Source: an uncultured Alphaproteobacteria bacterium (GTDB lineage Bacteria > Pseudomonadota > Alphaproteobacteria > Rs-D84). From it: a stretch of DNA of 64,000 bases. The stretch spans positions 1-64,000 of the forward strand of contig CAKQSE010000003.1 of NCBI GenBank assembly GCA_934272785.1, read 5' to 3'. Positions 8,160 through 16,437 of the stretch are shown one piece after another. Both the position numbers and the translations under genes were made by a program. Under the pieces are notes generated by a model that worked only from the letters and a program-made list of their open reading frames with translations, had not been told where the DNA came from and did no database searches. Position 1 is the stretch's first letter. Every line of letters begins with the position of its first letter.

Positions 8160-9740
8160 ATGAATATGTATCAATTGCTGGAAAAGGCGGTTGCAACATG
8201 GCCTGATTATTTGATTTTAGTGCGCGAAAACGTTACGTTTTCCGAATTCTCGGAATTGGTGCGTGCACGTGCGGCGTCGCTGCATGCGGCGGGGATCGGG
8301 CGTGGTGATGTTGTTGGTGTTTTGTCACATAATATCCCGCAATTTCCAATTACAATGTTTGCGATTTGGTATCTGGGCGGACGCGTGCTGCTGCTGGATA
8401 CAAATCTGACGCCGTTTGAATATGACAATATGGCGGAAATCACAAAGTGCAAAATGGTTTGCGCGGAAAAGTCGTTCTTTTATAAAACGGATAAATTTAC
8501 ATTCTATGACATCACGAAAAAAGACGGCAAGCCGAATCCAGAACTGACTGCGGCACCGGTTGAATCAACCGAAATTGCAACGCTGTCGTTCACGTCGGGG
8601 TCAACCGGCACGCCCAAGGTTGTGCCACTGACACACTTTAACCTGATTGAATGCGCAAATTCATTAGAGGATATGCACGAGTGGATTGACGCGGGCGACA
8701 TTATGTATGGTTTCCTGCCGATGTATCACATATTTGGTTTCGCGGTTGAAATCCTGGCGACATTGCACTATGGGTCGGGTATGCTGTTACAGCCAACCGT
8801 CAATCCAAAGGAAATTATGGCGGACTTTAAAAAATATAAACCGCAATTGATTCCAGCGGTCCCCAGATTGTTCGAGGTTATCAGAAACCGTATCATCGAC
8901 GCACTGAAAGAAAAACACATGTGGTGGATGGCGTCGTTTGTTCTGAAATACGGCAAGGTTTTGAACAAAATTGGCCTGGGATTCCTGGTGCGCAAGGTCC
9001 AAGAACCCGTCCTGGCAATATTTGGCGGACGTGCGCGTTTGCTGATTGCAGGTGGTGCGGCGACCAAGCCCGAGGTGGAAAAGTTCTATGAACGTTTGGG
9101 GCTGACATTTATCCAGGGTTATGGTCTGACCGAAACTGTTGGGCCAATCTGTATTTCAAAACCGACCAAGAAACGCTTTCCGTTTGCGTTTGGTGCACCA
9201 ACATCAAACAACGAATGCGAAATTCGCGATAAAAACGAAGATGGCGTTGGCGTTCTGTGGTTGCGCGGGCACCAGGTGTTCGGTGGGTACCTGAACAATC
9301 CGACCGTCAACGAACAGGTGTTTGACGAACGCGGATTCTTTAACACAGGCGATATGGTATCCATGGATAAAAACGGCGAATTGCATTTTGCCGGCCGTAA
9401 AAAACAAGTGATTGTTTTGGACAGCGGTAAAAACGTTTATCCTGATGAACTGGAAGGTCTGTTTATGAAAATCCCGGGTGTTAAAAACGTTGCCGTGTTT
9501 GAACATCGGGTCAAGGATAAAACCGTGACCTATGGCGTGTTCAGCGTGGACGCGGATATGACATTGGAAAAATTGTCCGCCGCGATTGCCCAGGCGAATA
9601 AAAAGGTTGCGTCATATAAATGGGTAACGCACTTTGCCATGACGACCGATGAATTGCCGATGACCAGCACACAGAAAGTGAAACATCATGTTGTGCGGCA
9701 GAATTTGATTGATGGCAAATACCCCATCCGCAAAGAATAA
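8160..9740 (+). CDS. AMP-dependent acyl-CoA synthetase/ligase (fatty acid activation)
   Basis: The enzyme activates a carboxylate, probably a fatty acid, as acyl-AMP and transfers it to CoA or another thiol. The 526-aa product shows the ANL-superfamily motifs in order: the phosphate loop TSGSTGTPKVVP near residue 145, GYGLTET, FNTGDM, GRKKQVIV and the C-terminal lysine region STQKVKH. The ATG at 8160 follows AAGGAA. No acyl carrier or other lipid gene is adjacent, so the substrate cannot be read from context. A hairpin with a conserved loop lies 22 nt after the stop (9763-9814). Confidence 0.85.
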   Translation: MNMYQLLEKAVATWPDYLILVRENVTFSEFSELVRARAASLHAAGIGRGDVVGVLSHNIPQFPITMFAIWYLGGRVLLLDTNLTPFEYDNMAEITKCKMVCAEKSFFYKTDKFTFYDITKKDGKPNPELTAAPVESTEIATLSFTSGSTGTPKVVPLTHFNLIECANSLEDMHEWIDAGDIMYGFLPMYHIFGFAVEILATLHYGSGMLLQPTVNPKEIMADFKKYKPQLIPAVPRLFEVIRNRIIDALKEKHMWWMASFVLKYGKVLNKIGLGFLVRKVQEPVLAIFGGRARLLIAGGAATKPEVEKFYERLGLTFIQGYGLTETVGPICISKPTKKRFPFAFGAPTSNNECEIRDKNEDGVGVLWLRGHQVFGGYLNNPTVNEQVFDERGFFNTGDMVSMDKNGELHFAGRKKQVIVLDSGKNVYPDELEGLFMKIPGVKNVAVFEHRVKDKTVTYGVFSVDADMTLEKLSAAIAQANKKVASYKWVTHFAMTTDELPMTSTQKVKHHVVRQNLIDGKYPIRKE

Positions 9741-9762
9741 ACCGTCATCGGTTCGCATTGCG

Positions 9763-9814
9763 CGGGTTTAATGTGGCTCATGTACGTCTTGTACACTACG
9801 CCGCATTAAACCCG
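9763..9814 (+). repeat. Conserved-loop hairpin, copy 1
   Basis: A 15-bp stem (9763-9777 with 9800-9814, one T-G pair) closes a 22-nt loop starting TCATGTA and ending TTGTACACTAC. The copy at 30145-30198 has the same loop, apart from a 4-nt core, on a different but equally well-paired stem. Both lie just downstream of a stop codon in the same orientation. No T-run follows, so it is not an ordinary intrinsic terminator. Confidence 0.7.
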
Positions 9815-9919
9815 TGCAGTCGGCACAATGAATGATTTGCTTTATATCTCCGCCTAATGGGTGGTTTTTGTTTTTGAAATCAGCGTAAATTTTATCTGGA
9901 ATTTGAATGTTGCATAGAA
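9815..9919. other. Intergenic stretch without visible gene
   Basis: Between the hairpin and the leader RNA I see no ORF with a ribosome site and no clear structure. It is AT-rich near its right end, where the promoter of leader copy B begins. Confidence 0.5.
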
Positions 9920-10104
9920 TATAATCACAACGTACCACAGAAATGGTGCAGGGTGTGAATACCCTTTATTTACGTGTCCGCGGGGACAAAAAACACCTCC
10001 AATCCTTGAGGGTTGGAGGGTCGCGATATATTAGAATAAGCGACACTATTCCGTAAATAATAGTATTCAACCTCCAACCACTTTGGTATTCCAATGTGGT
10101 TTTT
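9920..10104 (+). promoter_or_regulatory. Structured leader RNA with terminator (copy B) upstream of an outer-membrane protein gene
   Basis: TATAAT at 9920-9925 marks the promoter; its -35 is weak. The transcript has hairpins ACCA/TGGT, GGGT-GTGAAT-ACCC and GTCC/GGAC, then AAAAAAC. Next come arm 1 CCTCCAA (9996-10002), arm 2 GGTTGGAGG (10011-10019), hairpin GTCGC/GCGAC, hairpin CTATT/AATAG (10046-10063) and arm 3 CCTCCAACC (10071-10079). The terminator CCAC-TTGG/CCAA-GTGG plus T-run ends near 10104. Order and spacing match copy A. All three arms changed together (TGC to AA), which keeps both alternative pairings possible. Confidence 0.65.
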
Positions 10105-10133
10105 GTTTAACAAAATATAAACAGAGGTGTGAA

Positions 10134-10796
10134 ATGAAAAAAATATTTTTAACAACAGGTTTACTGTCTATTTTGGCAATGCCAGCAATGGCAGAAACAA
10201 AATTTTTTCTGGGGGCGAATTCCGGTTTTGCTGGGCCAGTATTTTCAGATGATGTGGATGATTATATTAACGATGATATATTTAAATCTGATAGTGGTAC
10301 GGTCGCGATGTCTGGGGTGTTCGGGTTGCGTTTTGGTGAGCGCAGCAGGGTTTATAATGGCGGTGTCAGTGCGACATTATCCGTAATGCCCCAGGTTGGT
10401 CATATAACCGATGGTCCAAATTGTGTCTTAGAAGATTCTTATGGGAATTTTTATAGAGTTGATATGGATGGTAAAATAGATTTAACAACATTGTATTTCA
10501 CATACGATAATTATATTCGTTTGTCTGGTAATGAAGGACGGCGTTTGGATTTTGTTGTCTCATTCGGTTTTGGTCAGGGGTGGGTATATGAATCTTTGAC
10601 TATTTCTGGACAGGGCGAAGAAACAACATCTGATACTGGTGCAGTGGGAATATTAAAGTTTGGGCTGAACGGTGAAACCGCCGTTGATGGATTGGCTTGG
10701 AATGTGAATTTGAACTTTATCGGATTAAATGCAAGCGATGATTCTGACCTGCGGGGTGCATACAGCATTGATTTTGGATTGAGATATACATTTTAA
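10134..10796 (+). CDS. Outer-membrane beta-barrel-like protein
   Basis: A 220-aa exported protein. The signal peptide MKKIFLTTGLLSILAMPAMA is followed by alternating aromatic and polar stretches, and the C-terminus is the strand-like GLRYTF with terminal Phe, as in outer-membrane barrels recognised by BAM. Specific function is unknown. The ATG at 10134 has AGAGGTG upstream at about 5 nt; a longer reading from 10083 would start inside the leader terminator. It is controlled by leader copy B. Confidence 0.75.
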   Translation: MKKIFLTTGLLSILAMPAMAETKFFLGANSGFAGPVFSDDVDDYINDDIFKSDSGTVAMSGVFGLRFGERSRVYNGGVSATLSVMPQVGHITDGPNCVLEDSYGNFYRVDMDGKIDLTTLYFTYDNYIRLSGNEGRRLDFVVSFGFGQGWVYESLTISGQGEETTSDTGAVGILKFGLNGETAVDGLAWNVNLNFIGLNASDDSDLRGAYSIDFGLRYTF

Positions 10797-10807
10797 GATA
10801 ATAATAA

Positions 10808-10834
10808 AACCACCGGCGTTTGCCGGTGGTTTTA
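10808..10834. terminator. Bidirectional terminator between the outer-membrane gene and mnmE
   Basis: AACCACCGGC and GCCGGTGGTT form a 10-bp stem with A-rich and T-rich flanks, serving both converging genes. Confidence 0.8.
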
Positions 10835-12139
10835 TTTTCCTAAACACAGTTGTGAAAATGTGGCGTCCATTACATCGGCAGCGGTGATGGTGCCCAGGAT
10901 TTTACCGATTGCGTCGGCGGCGCGACGAACGTGTTCGGCAAAGATATCATAATTATCGCCGGTGGTGATTGCATCGCGTAATTCTGTGCGGGCGTCCGTC
11001 AGTAATGCGCGTGTGCGCGCATTAACCGTCAGTTGGGATTCGGATGTGCCCACCAATTCGGTAATGCGCCGACGTATTGCAATCATCAGGTTATCAATAC
11101 CATCGCCTGTTTTCGCCGATACATAAATCGCATCATTTTTATTTTTGCAATCACACAGGTCGGATTTATTTACAACGGTAATTTCATTATTTGAACTTTG
11201 AACTTTGAACTCTGCACTCTGACCACCATCAATTACATGCAAAACCAAATCGGCGTTTTTTATTTCATCATTTGTGCGCTGAATCCCAATTTGTTCAATT
11301 GTGTCATCGGTATCGCGCAGGCCGGCGGTATCCGCGATATTTACCATATATCCATCAATATCCAGCGCGCACGATACAACATCGCGTGTGGTACCAGGGA
11401 TATCAGATACAATCGCACGATTTTCCCCAACCAGGCGATTAAACAATGATGATTTACCCGCGTTTGTGTTGCCGACCAATGCGATGTTAAAACCGCTGCG
11501 TATAGCGCGGGACGCGGCATAGCGCGAAATTGCGTTGTCAATTTCGGTGTATAAAATTTGTGTTTTTTCGCGGATTTTGTCACCGATATTTGTTGGCAAT
11601 TCATCGTCGGCATAGTCCAAGATTGCGGCGGCGTATGCGGCGATTTCAATCATTTGCGACCGCCATGCGTCGTAAATACGACTGTCGCGGCCGGTCATTG
11701 ATTGCAGTGCCGCGCGACGCTGGCGTTCGGTCTGGGCGTCCAACAGTGCGGCCAGTCCATCAACATCGGCCAAATCCATTTTGCCGTTCAGAAATGCGCG
11801 GCGTGAAAATTCCCCGCGCGTTGCCATACGCGCGCCAGCGTCGCCCAGGAATTCAAAGATTTTATTTATCACCGCCGGCGCACCGTGCGAGTGAATTTCA
11901 ATAACGTCCGTGCTGGTGAACGAATGTGGCGCGGCAAAGAACAGCAATATTGCCTGGTCAATCAAATCGCCGGCGTTGTCGCGAATATTTGCAAAATATG
12001 CGCGGCGCGGTTCAAAATTATTGCGCCCCAGCAATCGCGCAAACAAATCGCGCAGGTTGTCGCCAGAAATGCGAATAACGGCAACGCCACTTTTTCCATG
12101 GCCCGACGACAGGGCAAAAATCGTATCATTATTGTTCAT
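10832..12139 (-). CDS. mnmE: tRNA uridine-5-carboxymethylaminomethyl modification GTPase MnmE
   Basis: With MnmG, MnmE makes the cmnm5U34 modification of certain tRNAs. The 435-aa protein has the N-terminal folate-binding domain, the G domain (GNTNAGKSS, GTTRD, DTAGL, NKSDL) and the C-terminal CLGK motif with the key cysteine. The start overlaps the stop of ruvA by one base (TAATG), so the two form one operon. The segment between the switch II region and NKSDL contains SAEFKVQSS, encoded by a four-unit heptanucleotide repeat (11192-11219). Confidence 0.96.
   Translation of the reverse strand: MNNNDTIFALSSGHGKSGVAVIRISGDNLRDLFARLLGRNNFEPRRAYFANIRDNAGDLIDQAILLFFAAPHSFTSTDVIEIHSHGAPAVINKIFEFLGDAGARMATRGEFSRRAFLNGKMDLADVDGLAALLDAQTERQRRAALQSMTGRDSRIYDAWRSQMIEIAAYAAAILDYADDELPTNIGDKIREKTQILYTEIDNAISRYAASRAIRSGFNIALVGNTNAGKSSLFNRLVGENRAIVSDIPGTTRDVVSCALDIDGYMVNIADTAGLRDTDDTIEQIGIQRTNDEIKNADLVLHVIDGGQSAEFKVQSSNNEITVVNKSDLCDCKNKNDAIYVSAKTGDGIDNLMIAIRRRITELVGTSESQLTVNARTRALLTDARTELRDAITTGDNYDIFAEHVRRAADAIGKILGTITAADVMDATFSQLCLGK
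11192..11219. repeat. Four heptanucleotide units inside mnmE
   Basis: TGAACTT, TGAACTT, TGAACTC, TGCACTC in a row on the plus strand. A related 28-nt block with four such units lies at 30305-30332. Inside mnmE it encodes part of a variable loop of the G domain without breaking the frame. Confidence 0.7.
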
Positions 12140-12720
12140 TATTTATTTCCAGATATTTCTTTCAGTGCCAATGGAACCAGGCGTGCAACGTCCGCCCCCG
12201 GATTTGCGGCGACCAGTTTTTGCGCCATATCAACAATATCCAACCGGCGATAGCCGAGAGTCTCCAGTGCGGCCAACAAATCGGGCAGGGCGGATCCACC
12301 CGCGTCCGCCGTGGCGTCAAAGTTAAATGCGTTGCCGGCAATTTTGTTTTTTAATTCCAGAATAATTTTCTCGGCCACCTTTTTCCCGACGCCGGGTGCG
12401 GCGGTGATTGTTTTGGCGTCCCCCGTTGCGATTGCCGACATCAGCGTATCGGTTGGCAATGTGTTCAGAATTGACAACGCCCCGCGCGGCCCAACGCCCG
12501 ACACACCCGTCAACTGCACAAACAGGTTTTGTGCCGCCATCGTTTTGAAACCATACAGACGCATAGAATCCTCGCGGACAACAGTTTCAATCCACAATGT
12601 GACCGTTTCGCGTGGGGACAGCACATCTGGGGTAAAAACCTTGTACCCGACGGGGCCCGCCATTAAAATTACGAATCCATCGCCAATATAATCAACAACC
12701 CCTTGCAATTTGCCAATCAT
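12139..12720 (-). CDS. ruvA: Holliday junction branch migration protein RuvA
   Basis: RuvA binds four-way junctions and loads the RuvB motor. The 193-aa product begins MIGKLQGVVDYIGDG, has the helix-hairpin-helix region LTGVSGVGPRGAL and GVGKKVAEKI, and a C-terminal domain with a UBA-like ending (ALETLGYR). Length is normal. mnmE follows with a one-base overlap, where ruvB would be expected; no ruvB is in the window. An AAAGGATAA site precedes the ATG. Confidence 0.95.
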   Translation of the reverse strand: MIGKLQGVVDYIGDGFVILMAGPVGYKVFTPDVLSPRETVTLWIETVVREDSMRLYGFKTMAAQNLFVQLTGVSGVGPRGALSILNTLPTDTLMSAIATGDAKTITAAPGVGKKVAEKIILELKNKIAGNAFNFDATADAGGSALPDLLAALETLGYRRLDIVDMAQKLVAANPGADVARLVPLALKEISGNK

Positions 12721-12770
12721 TTGTTATCCTTTTGGGGTAATTCTAATCTAATTAAATCAAAAGGTCAAAT

Positions 12771-13487
12771 ATGAGTGGACACAGCAAATGGCACAATATT
12801 CAGCATAAAAAAGGTGCCGTGGACGCCGCGCGCAGCGGTTTGTTCACAAAACTGGCGCGTGAAATAACAATGGCGGCCAAACTGGGCGACAAGAATCCGG
12901 ATAATAATCCGCGTTTGCGCCTGGCAATATTACAGGCACGCAAGAATTCCATGCCGAACGATAACATCAAACGCGCAATTGACAAGGCATCGGGCAGCAA
13001 TACCGAAAACTATGTTGCCGTGCGATACGAAGGATATGGCCCGAACGCCGTTCCTGTTATTGTCGAGGCGTTGACCGATAACCCACGTCGCACTGTGCCA
13101 GAAATCCGCAACATATTTGCGAAAAACGGCGGCAACATGGGCGAAGAGGGCAGCGTTGTATTTATGTTCACACGCGCGGGCCAGATTATGTACCCGGCAT
13201 CCATCGACAAGAGCGAAGATGAAATGATGGAAATCATCATGGATACTGGCGCGGACAACCTGGAAACATCGGACGAAGGATTTATCATCACAACCAAGCC
13301 GGACGATTTCATCACCGTGCAAAAGGCATTAAATGACGCACTGGGTGAACCAGACAACGCCGAATTGACATGGATTCCGAATATGCCGGTTGACCTGGAC
13401 GACGAAGCGTATGCAAAGTTGGAAAAATTGGTTGATGCATTGGACGATAATGATGACGTTCAAAAGGTATTTACCGCCGCGGCATAA
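12771..13487 (+). CDS. YebC/PmpR family (TACO1-type) protein
   Basis: A 238-aa protein of the YebC family, known as a DNA-binding regulator in some bacteria and as a translation factor for proline-rich stretches in others. It begins MSGHSKWHNIQHKK, the family hallmark, and includes DAARSGLFTKLAREI and a GNMGEEGSV segment. The yebC-ruvC order is common in proteobacteria. It is divergent to ruvA with 50 nt between them. An AAAGGTC site precedes the ATG. Confidence 0.93.
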   Translation: MSGHSKWHNIQHKKGAVDAARSGLFTKLAREITMAAKLGDKNPDNNPRLRLAILQARKNSMPNDNIKRAIDKASGSNTENYVAVRYEGYGPNAVPVIVEALTDNPRRTVPEIRNIFAKNGGNMGEEGSVVFMFTRAGQIMYPASIDKSEDEMMEIIMDTGADNLETSDEGFIITTKPDDFITVQKALNDALGEPDNAELTWIPNMPVDLDDEAYAKLEKLVDALDDNDDVQKVFTAAA

Positions 13488-13510
13488 TTGCACGCAAAAA
13501 AATATAAAAA

Positions 13511-13534
13511 GACCGGCGAAAACCGGTCTTTTTT
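13511..13534 (+). terminator. Intrinsic terminator after yebC
   Basis: GACCGG/CCGGTC stem followed by TTTTTT, directly before the ruvC promoter. Confidence 0.8.
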
Positions 13535-13535
13535 A

Positions 13536-13544
13536 TGGTATAAT
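13536..13544 (+). promoter_or_regulatory. Extended -10 promoter of ruvC
   Basis: TGGTATAAT without a good -35. The same nonamer occurs before the genes at 42812 and 46200. Confidence 0.5.
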
Positions 13545-13567
13545 TGTTACACAAAGGGACGTTTAAT

Positions 13568-14047
13568 ATGACACGAATTTTGGGAATCGATCCGGGGCTG
13601 TTGCATACCGGGTGGGCCGTGATTGACAGCCAGGGGCAAAACCGAAAGTATATTGCCAGTGGGGTTATTCTGCCGCCGGCGCGTGACGCGATGCCGGTGC
13701 GTCTGGCGAACATTTTTCGTGGTGTGTCGGAATTGGTGGATACGTTTGCCCCCGATGTGTGCAGTATTGAAATCACATTTGTGAACAAGAATCCGCAAAC
13801 AACGCTTGCGCTGGGGCATGCGCGTGCGGCGGCAATTGTTGCGGTTGCGTCGCGTGATATCCCGATATATGAATATGAACCGAACAAGATTAAAAAGGCA
13901 CTGACATCGGCGGGACACGCCGACAAGGACCAGGTGTATAAAATGGTGCGTATCTTGTTGCCGGCGGCGCACCCCCAGACCCCAGACGAGAGTGACGCCA
14001 TCGCCATCGCACTGGCACACGCAAATATGATTAAATTCAGTTTTTGA
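13568..14047 (+). CDS. ruvC: Crossover junction endodeoxyribonuclease RuvC
   Basis: RuvC cuts Holliday junctions. The 159-aa product has the acidic residues of its RNase H-like fold: GIDPG (Asp), SIEITF (Glu) and PDESDAIAIALAHA near the C-terminus, plus the KNPQTTLALGHARA segment. The ATG at 13568 follows AAAGGGACG; an earlier reading from 13544 would begin inside the promoter. It has its own extended -10 promoter and terminator upstream, so it is not simply co-transcribed with yebC. Confidence 0.94.
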   Translation: MTRILGIDPGLLHTGWAVIDSQGQNRKYIASGVILPPARDAMPVRLANIFRGVSELVDTFAPDVCSIEITFVNKNPQTTLALGHARAAAIVAVASRDIPIYEYEPNKIKKALTSAGHADKDQVYKMVRILLPAAHPQTPDESDAIAIALAHANMIKFSF

Positions 14048-14093
14048 AATCATGCATAATGTGATAAAATAATTGCATAAAAAGGGGAATAAT

Positions 14094-14372
14094 ATGAAAC
14101 AAGAAGTATACGAAATCCAAGATATGAAATTATATGCGCGCCAGGCGACATTATTTCGTGCATTTTTGATAAATGTAATTTTGGGTTTATTTGTCGGCGT
14201 GGTGACACTGTTTGTGCCGGGTTTCCTGTTCACACTGGTTGTGGTGACGGGGGTTTCGCCGATGATGATGTTCTTTTCAATGATAAGCGGGATTGCGCTC
14301 TGGCAAATGCTGGGGATTGTGTTTTTCCTGGTGCCGGCATTGGCAATCTGGTGGCAACGTCATTCAAAATAA
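14094..14372 (+). CDS. Small membrane protein, unknown
   Basis: A 92-aa product with a short polar N-terminus, then two strongly hydrophobic helices (around FLINVILGLFVGVVTLF and MLGIVFFLVPALAIWW) and a basic tail. No family is recognised. AAAGGGG lies just before the ATG at 14094, which supports real translation. It follows ruvC by 46 nt and ends in a strong terminator, so it may be the last gene of that unit. Confidence 0.6.
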   Translation: MKQEVYEIQDMKLYARQATLFRAFLINVILGLFVGVVTLFVPGFLFTLVVVTGVSPMMMFFSMISGIALWQMLGIVFFLVPALAIWWQRHSK

Positions 14373-14403
14373 AAATGCGCCAAATTGGCGCATTTTTATT
14401 TTG
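14371..14403. terminator. Bidirectional terminator, small membrane gene and secB
   Basis: TGCGCC/GGCGCA stem with A-run and T-run on opposite sides between two converging genes. Confidence 0.8.
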
Positions 14404-14414
14404 GGTTGGGCAAA

Positions 14415-14861
14415 TTATTTTGCATTTGCCGCGTTGTTTTGTGCCTGTTTCTGGGCATACAGTTCGGCGAAATCAACCGGCTGCATTGCAAATGTTGGGA
14501 ACCCAGATTCAGATGTCAGGCGAACAATCAGGCTGCGCACCGCCGGGAACAACAGGGTCGGAACATCAATCAACAATGTGCGCTTTTTCGCCTCGTCATC
14601 ATTTTCTTCGTCCATTTGGACCAGGCCAGAATATGTCGATTCAATCAAAAAGATTGATTTGTCGCCCGCGTCCAGTTTTGAATGAACCTTGGTCACCAGG
14701 TCGACCATAAACAGGTTGTTTTCTGCGCCCTTTATCTGGATATCAATGTTGATTTCCAATTTCGCCTGGCCGTTGTCCTGTTTAAAGAACAATTCTGGGA
14801 CGTTTGGGCTCTCGAACGAGATGTCTTTTAAAAACTGGGAAATGATTTTAAATTTTGCCAT
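14415..14861 (-). CDS. secB: Protein-export chaperone SecB
   Basis: SecB holds precursor proteins unfolded and passes them to SecA. The 148-aa product has the family features FLKDISFESPNVP near the N-terminus, LLFPAVRSLI, and the conserved C-terminal region FPTFAMQPVDFAELYAQ. Length is normal. The gene is transcribed alone from the region shared with mltA. Confidence 0.94.
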   Translation of the reverse strand: MAKFKIISQFLKDISFESPNVPELFFKQDNGQAKLEINIDIQIKGAENNLFMVDLVTKVHSKLDAGDKSIFLIESTYSGLVQMDEENDDEAKKRTLLIDVPTLLFPAVRSLIVRLTSESGFPTFAMQPVDFAELYAQKQAQNNAANAK

Positions 14862-14974
14862 TGTGTTTTACTCCTGTGATACTGTGGGGGTAAAACCCGT
14901 TCTGGACTTGACCCCTGGTTTTATGATAATATAGCATCATAAAAATATTTTACAAGTGGGAGAGGCAACAAAAA

Positions 14975-16078
14975 ATGGCGGATGGGAAATTTTTCAGCAT
15001 AACAAAGTGGTTGGCCGTTGTGTGTGGTGTGGTCGCGTTGGCGGCGTGTGATTTGTCGACGCCAACACATACCGGTGATAATTCTGTTGTGCCATCAAAC
15101 CTGCGCCGGGTGTCGTATAATGATTTGCCAGGCTGGCGCGATGATGATGTCCGCTATGCATTACAGGCGTTTCGTAATTCGTGCAAGGCGAAAATTCAAT
15201 ATACCGGTCGCGTAATCCCAGACCGCGAATTGTTTGCCGAAAAATGCCGTATGTTGCCGTCGGCGTCGGCCGATACGGCGACCGTGCGCGCGTGGTTCGA
15301 ATCCAATTTCCAACCGTATAAGGTTTATAATGATAATGGCACCGATCGCGGGACATACACGGGATACTATTCCCCGATTATCCCGGGTTGCCGGACCAAG
15401 ACCGCCACATGTAACGAACCACTGATGGGTGTGCCGACCGATGGCCGTAATTACAAGGGCGTTGCCAAAAAGGATATCGTTGAAAAACAAATTGGGCGCG
15501 TTCTGTATTGGGCAAACATCGTCGATGTTCAAAATATCCAGATTCAGGGCAGTGGTATGTTGCAACTGGAAGATGGCAAGATGGTCAAATTGAATTTTGC
15601 CGCCGTCAACGATATGCCATTTAAATCCATTGGCGAAGAATTGCGCAGTCGTGGTATTCGCCCAGATGGTGGATATTCGGCCGATGCTGTGTGGACGTAT
15701 CTGAAAAAGAATCCTGCGTTGGCACGTGATGTGATTTATAAAAACCAGCGTTATGTGTATTTCTATGAATCTGTGCCACCAGATGTGATTGGTAAATTGG
15801 GCACACCATTGTCCAAGATACGTTCGGTTGCCATGGACGACAGTATCTATACGTTGGGAATGCCGGTCTATATCAGCACGAATTTGTCAGATGGTCGTCG
15901 TTTCCGTCGCCTGATGATTGCCCAGGATACAGGCAGCGCAATTCGCGGATGGATTCGCGCCGACATATTCTTTGGCAAAGGGGACGAGGCGTATAAATTT
16001 GCCCACGGTCAACATGCCCAGGGTGAAATGTTTATCTTGATGCCAAAAGAATATACATATGTCAAACCAACCAGATAA
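14975..16078 (+). CDS. mltA: Membrane-bound lytic murein transglycosylase A (MltA)
   Basis: MltA cleaves peptidoglycan to 1,6-anhydro-muropeptides. The 367-aa protein is a lipoprotein (signal with lipobox LAAC near residue 27). It has the MltA barrel (GYYSPIIPG, FMQIQGSG-like QNIQIQGSGML) and the 3D domain near the C-terminus (AQDTGSAIRGWIRADIFFG). GGGAGAGG precedes the ATG at 14975. The last 20 nt overlap the next gene, so the two are coupled. Confidence 0.92.
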   Translation: MADGKFFSITKWLAVVCGVVALAACDLSTPTHTGDNSVVPSNLRRVSYNDLPGWRDDDVRYALQAFRNSCKAKIQYTGRVIPDRELFAEKCRMLPSASADTATVRAWFESNFQPYKVYNDNGTDRGTYTGYYSPIIPGCRTKTATCNEPLMGVPTDGRNYKGVAKKDIVEKQIGRVLYWANIVDVQNIQIQGSGMLQLEDGKMVKLNFAAVNDMPFKSIGEELRSRGIRPDGGYSADAVWTYLKKNPALARDVIYKNQRYVYFYESVPPDVIGKLGTPLSKIRSVAMDDSIYTLGMPVYISTNLSDGRRFRRLMIAQDTGSAIRGWIRADIFFGKGDEAYKFAHGQHAQGEMFILMPKEYTYVKPTR

Positions 16079-16388
16079 ATTTTCGCACCGCGTGTGTCGC
16101 CCCCAGACAATTGCGGGGGCGATGGGTGGTCTGATGCGCCATTTTGGTGTGCGTGCGTCGGATGCTGATTTGGTGGCGCGGTGGTCGGAAATTATGGGTG
16201 GTGAAATTTCAGCAATTGCCGGCGTTGCCGCGATAAAGAAAATGCGCGATGGGCGATATAATATCGCAATTCGCCCAATCAGTCCGGCGTTCACGTTACA
16301 GTTGTCGTATATGACGGGCGAGATTACTGAAAAACTGAATAACTATTTCGGGCGCGACGCGATTGGAAAAATAAGTTTCAGAAAATAA
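16059..16388 (+). CDS. DUF721 protein (DciA-like)
   Basis: A 109-aa protein of the DUF721 family, to which DciA, the ancestral loader of the replicative helicase DnaB, belongs. The core LVARWSEIMGGEISAIAGVAAI followed by a basic strand and a short alpha-beta tail matches the domain. It overlaps mltA by 20 nt. Helicase loading is inferred from the family. Confidence 0.75.
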   Translation: MSNQPDKFSHRVCRPQTIAGAMGGLMRHFGVRASDADLVARWSEIMGGEISAIAGVAAIKKMRDGRYNIAIRPISPAFTLQLSYMTGEITEKLNNYFGRDAIGKISFRK

Positions 16389-16437
16389 GCCTGTGGCATT
16401 TTGAATTTTTACCTTTTTATGATAGAATCTGTCCGTT

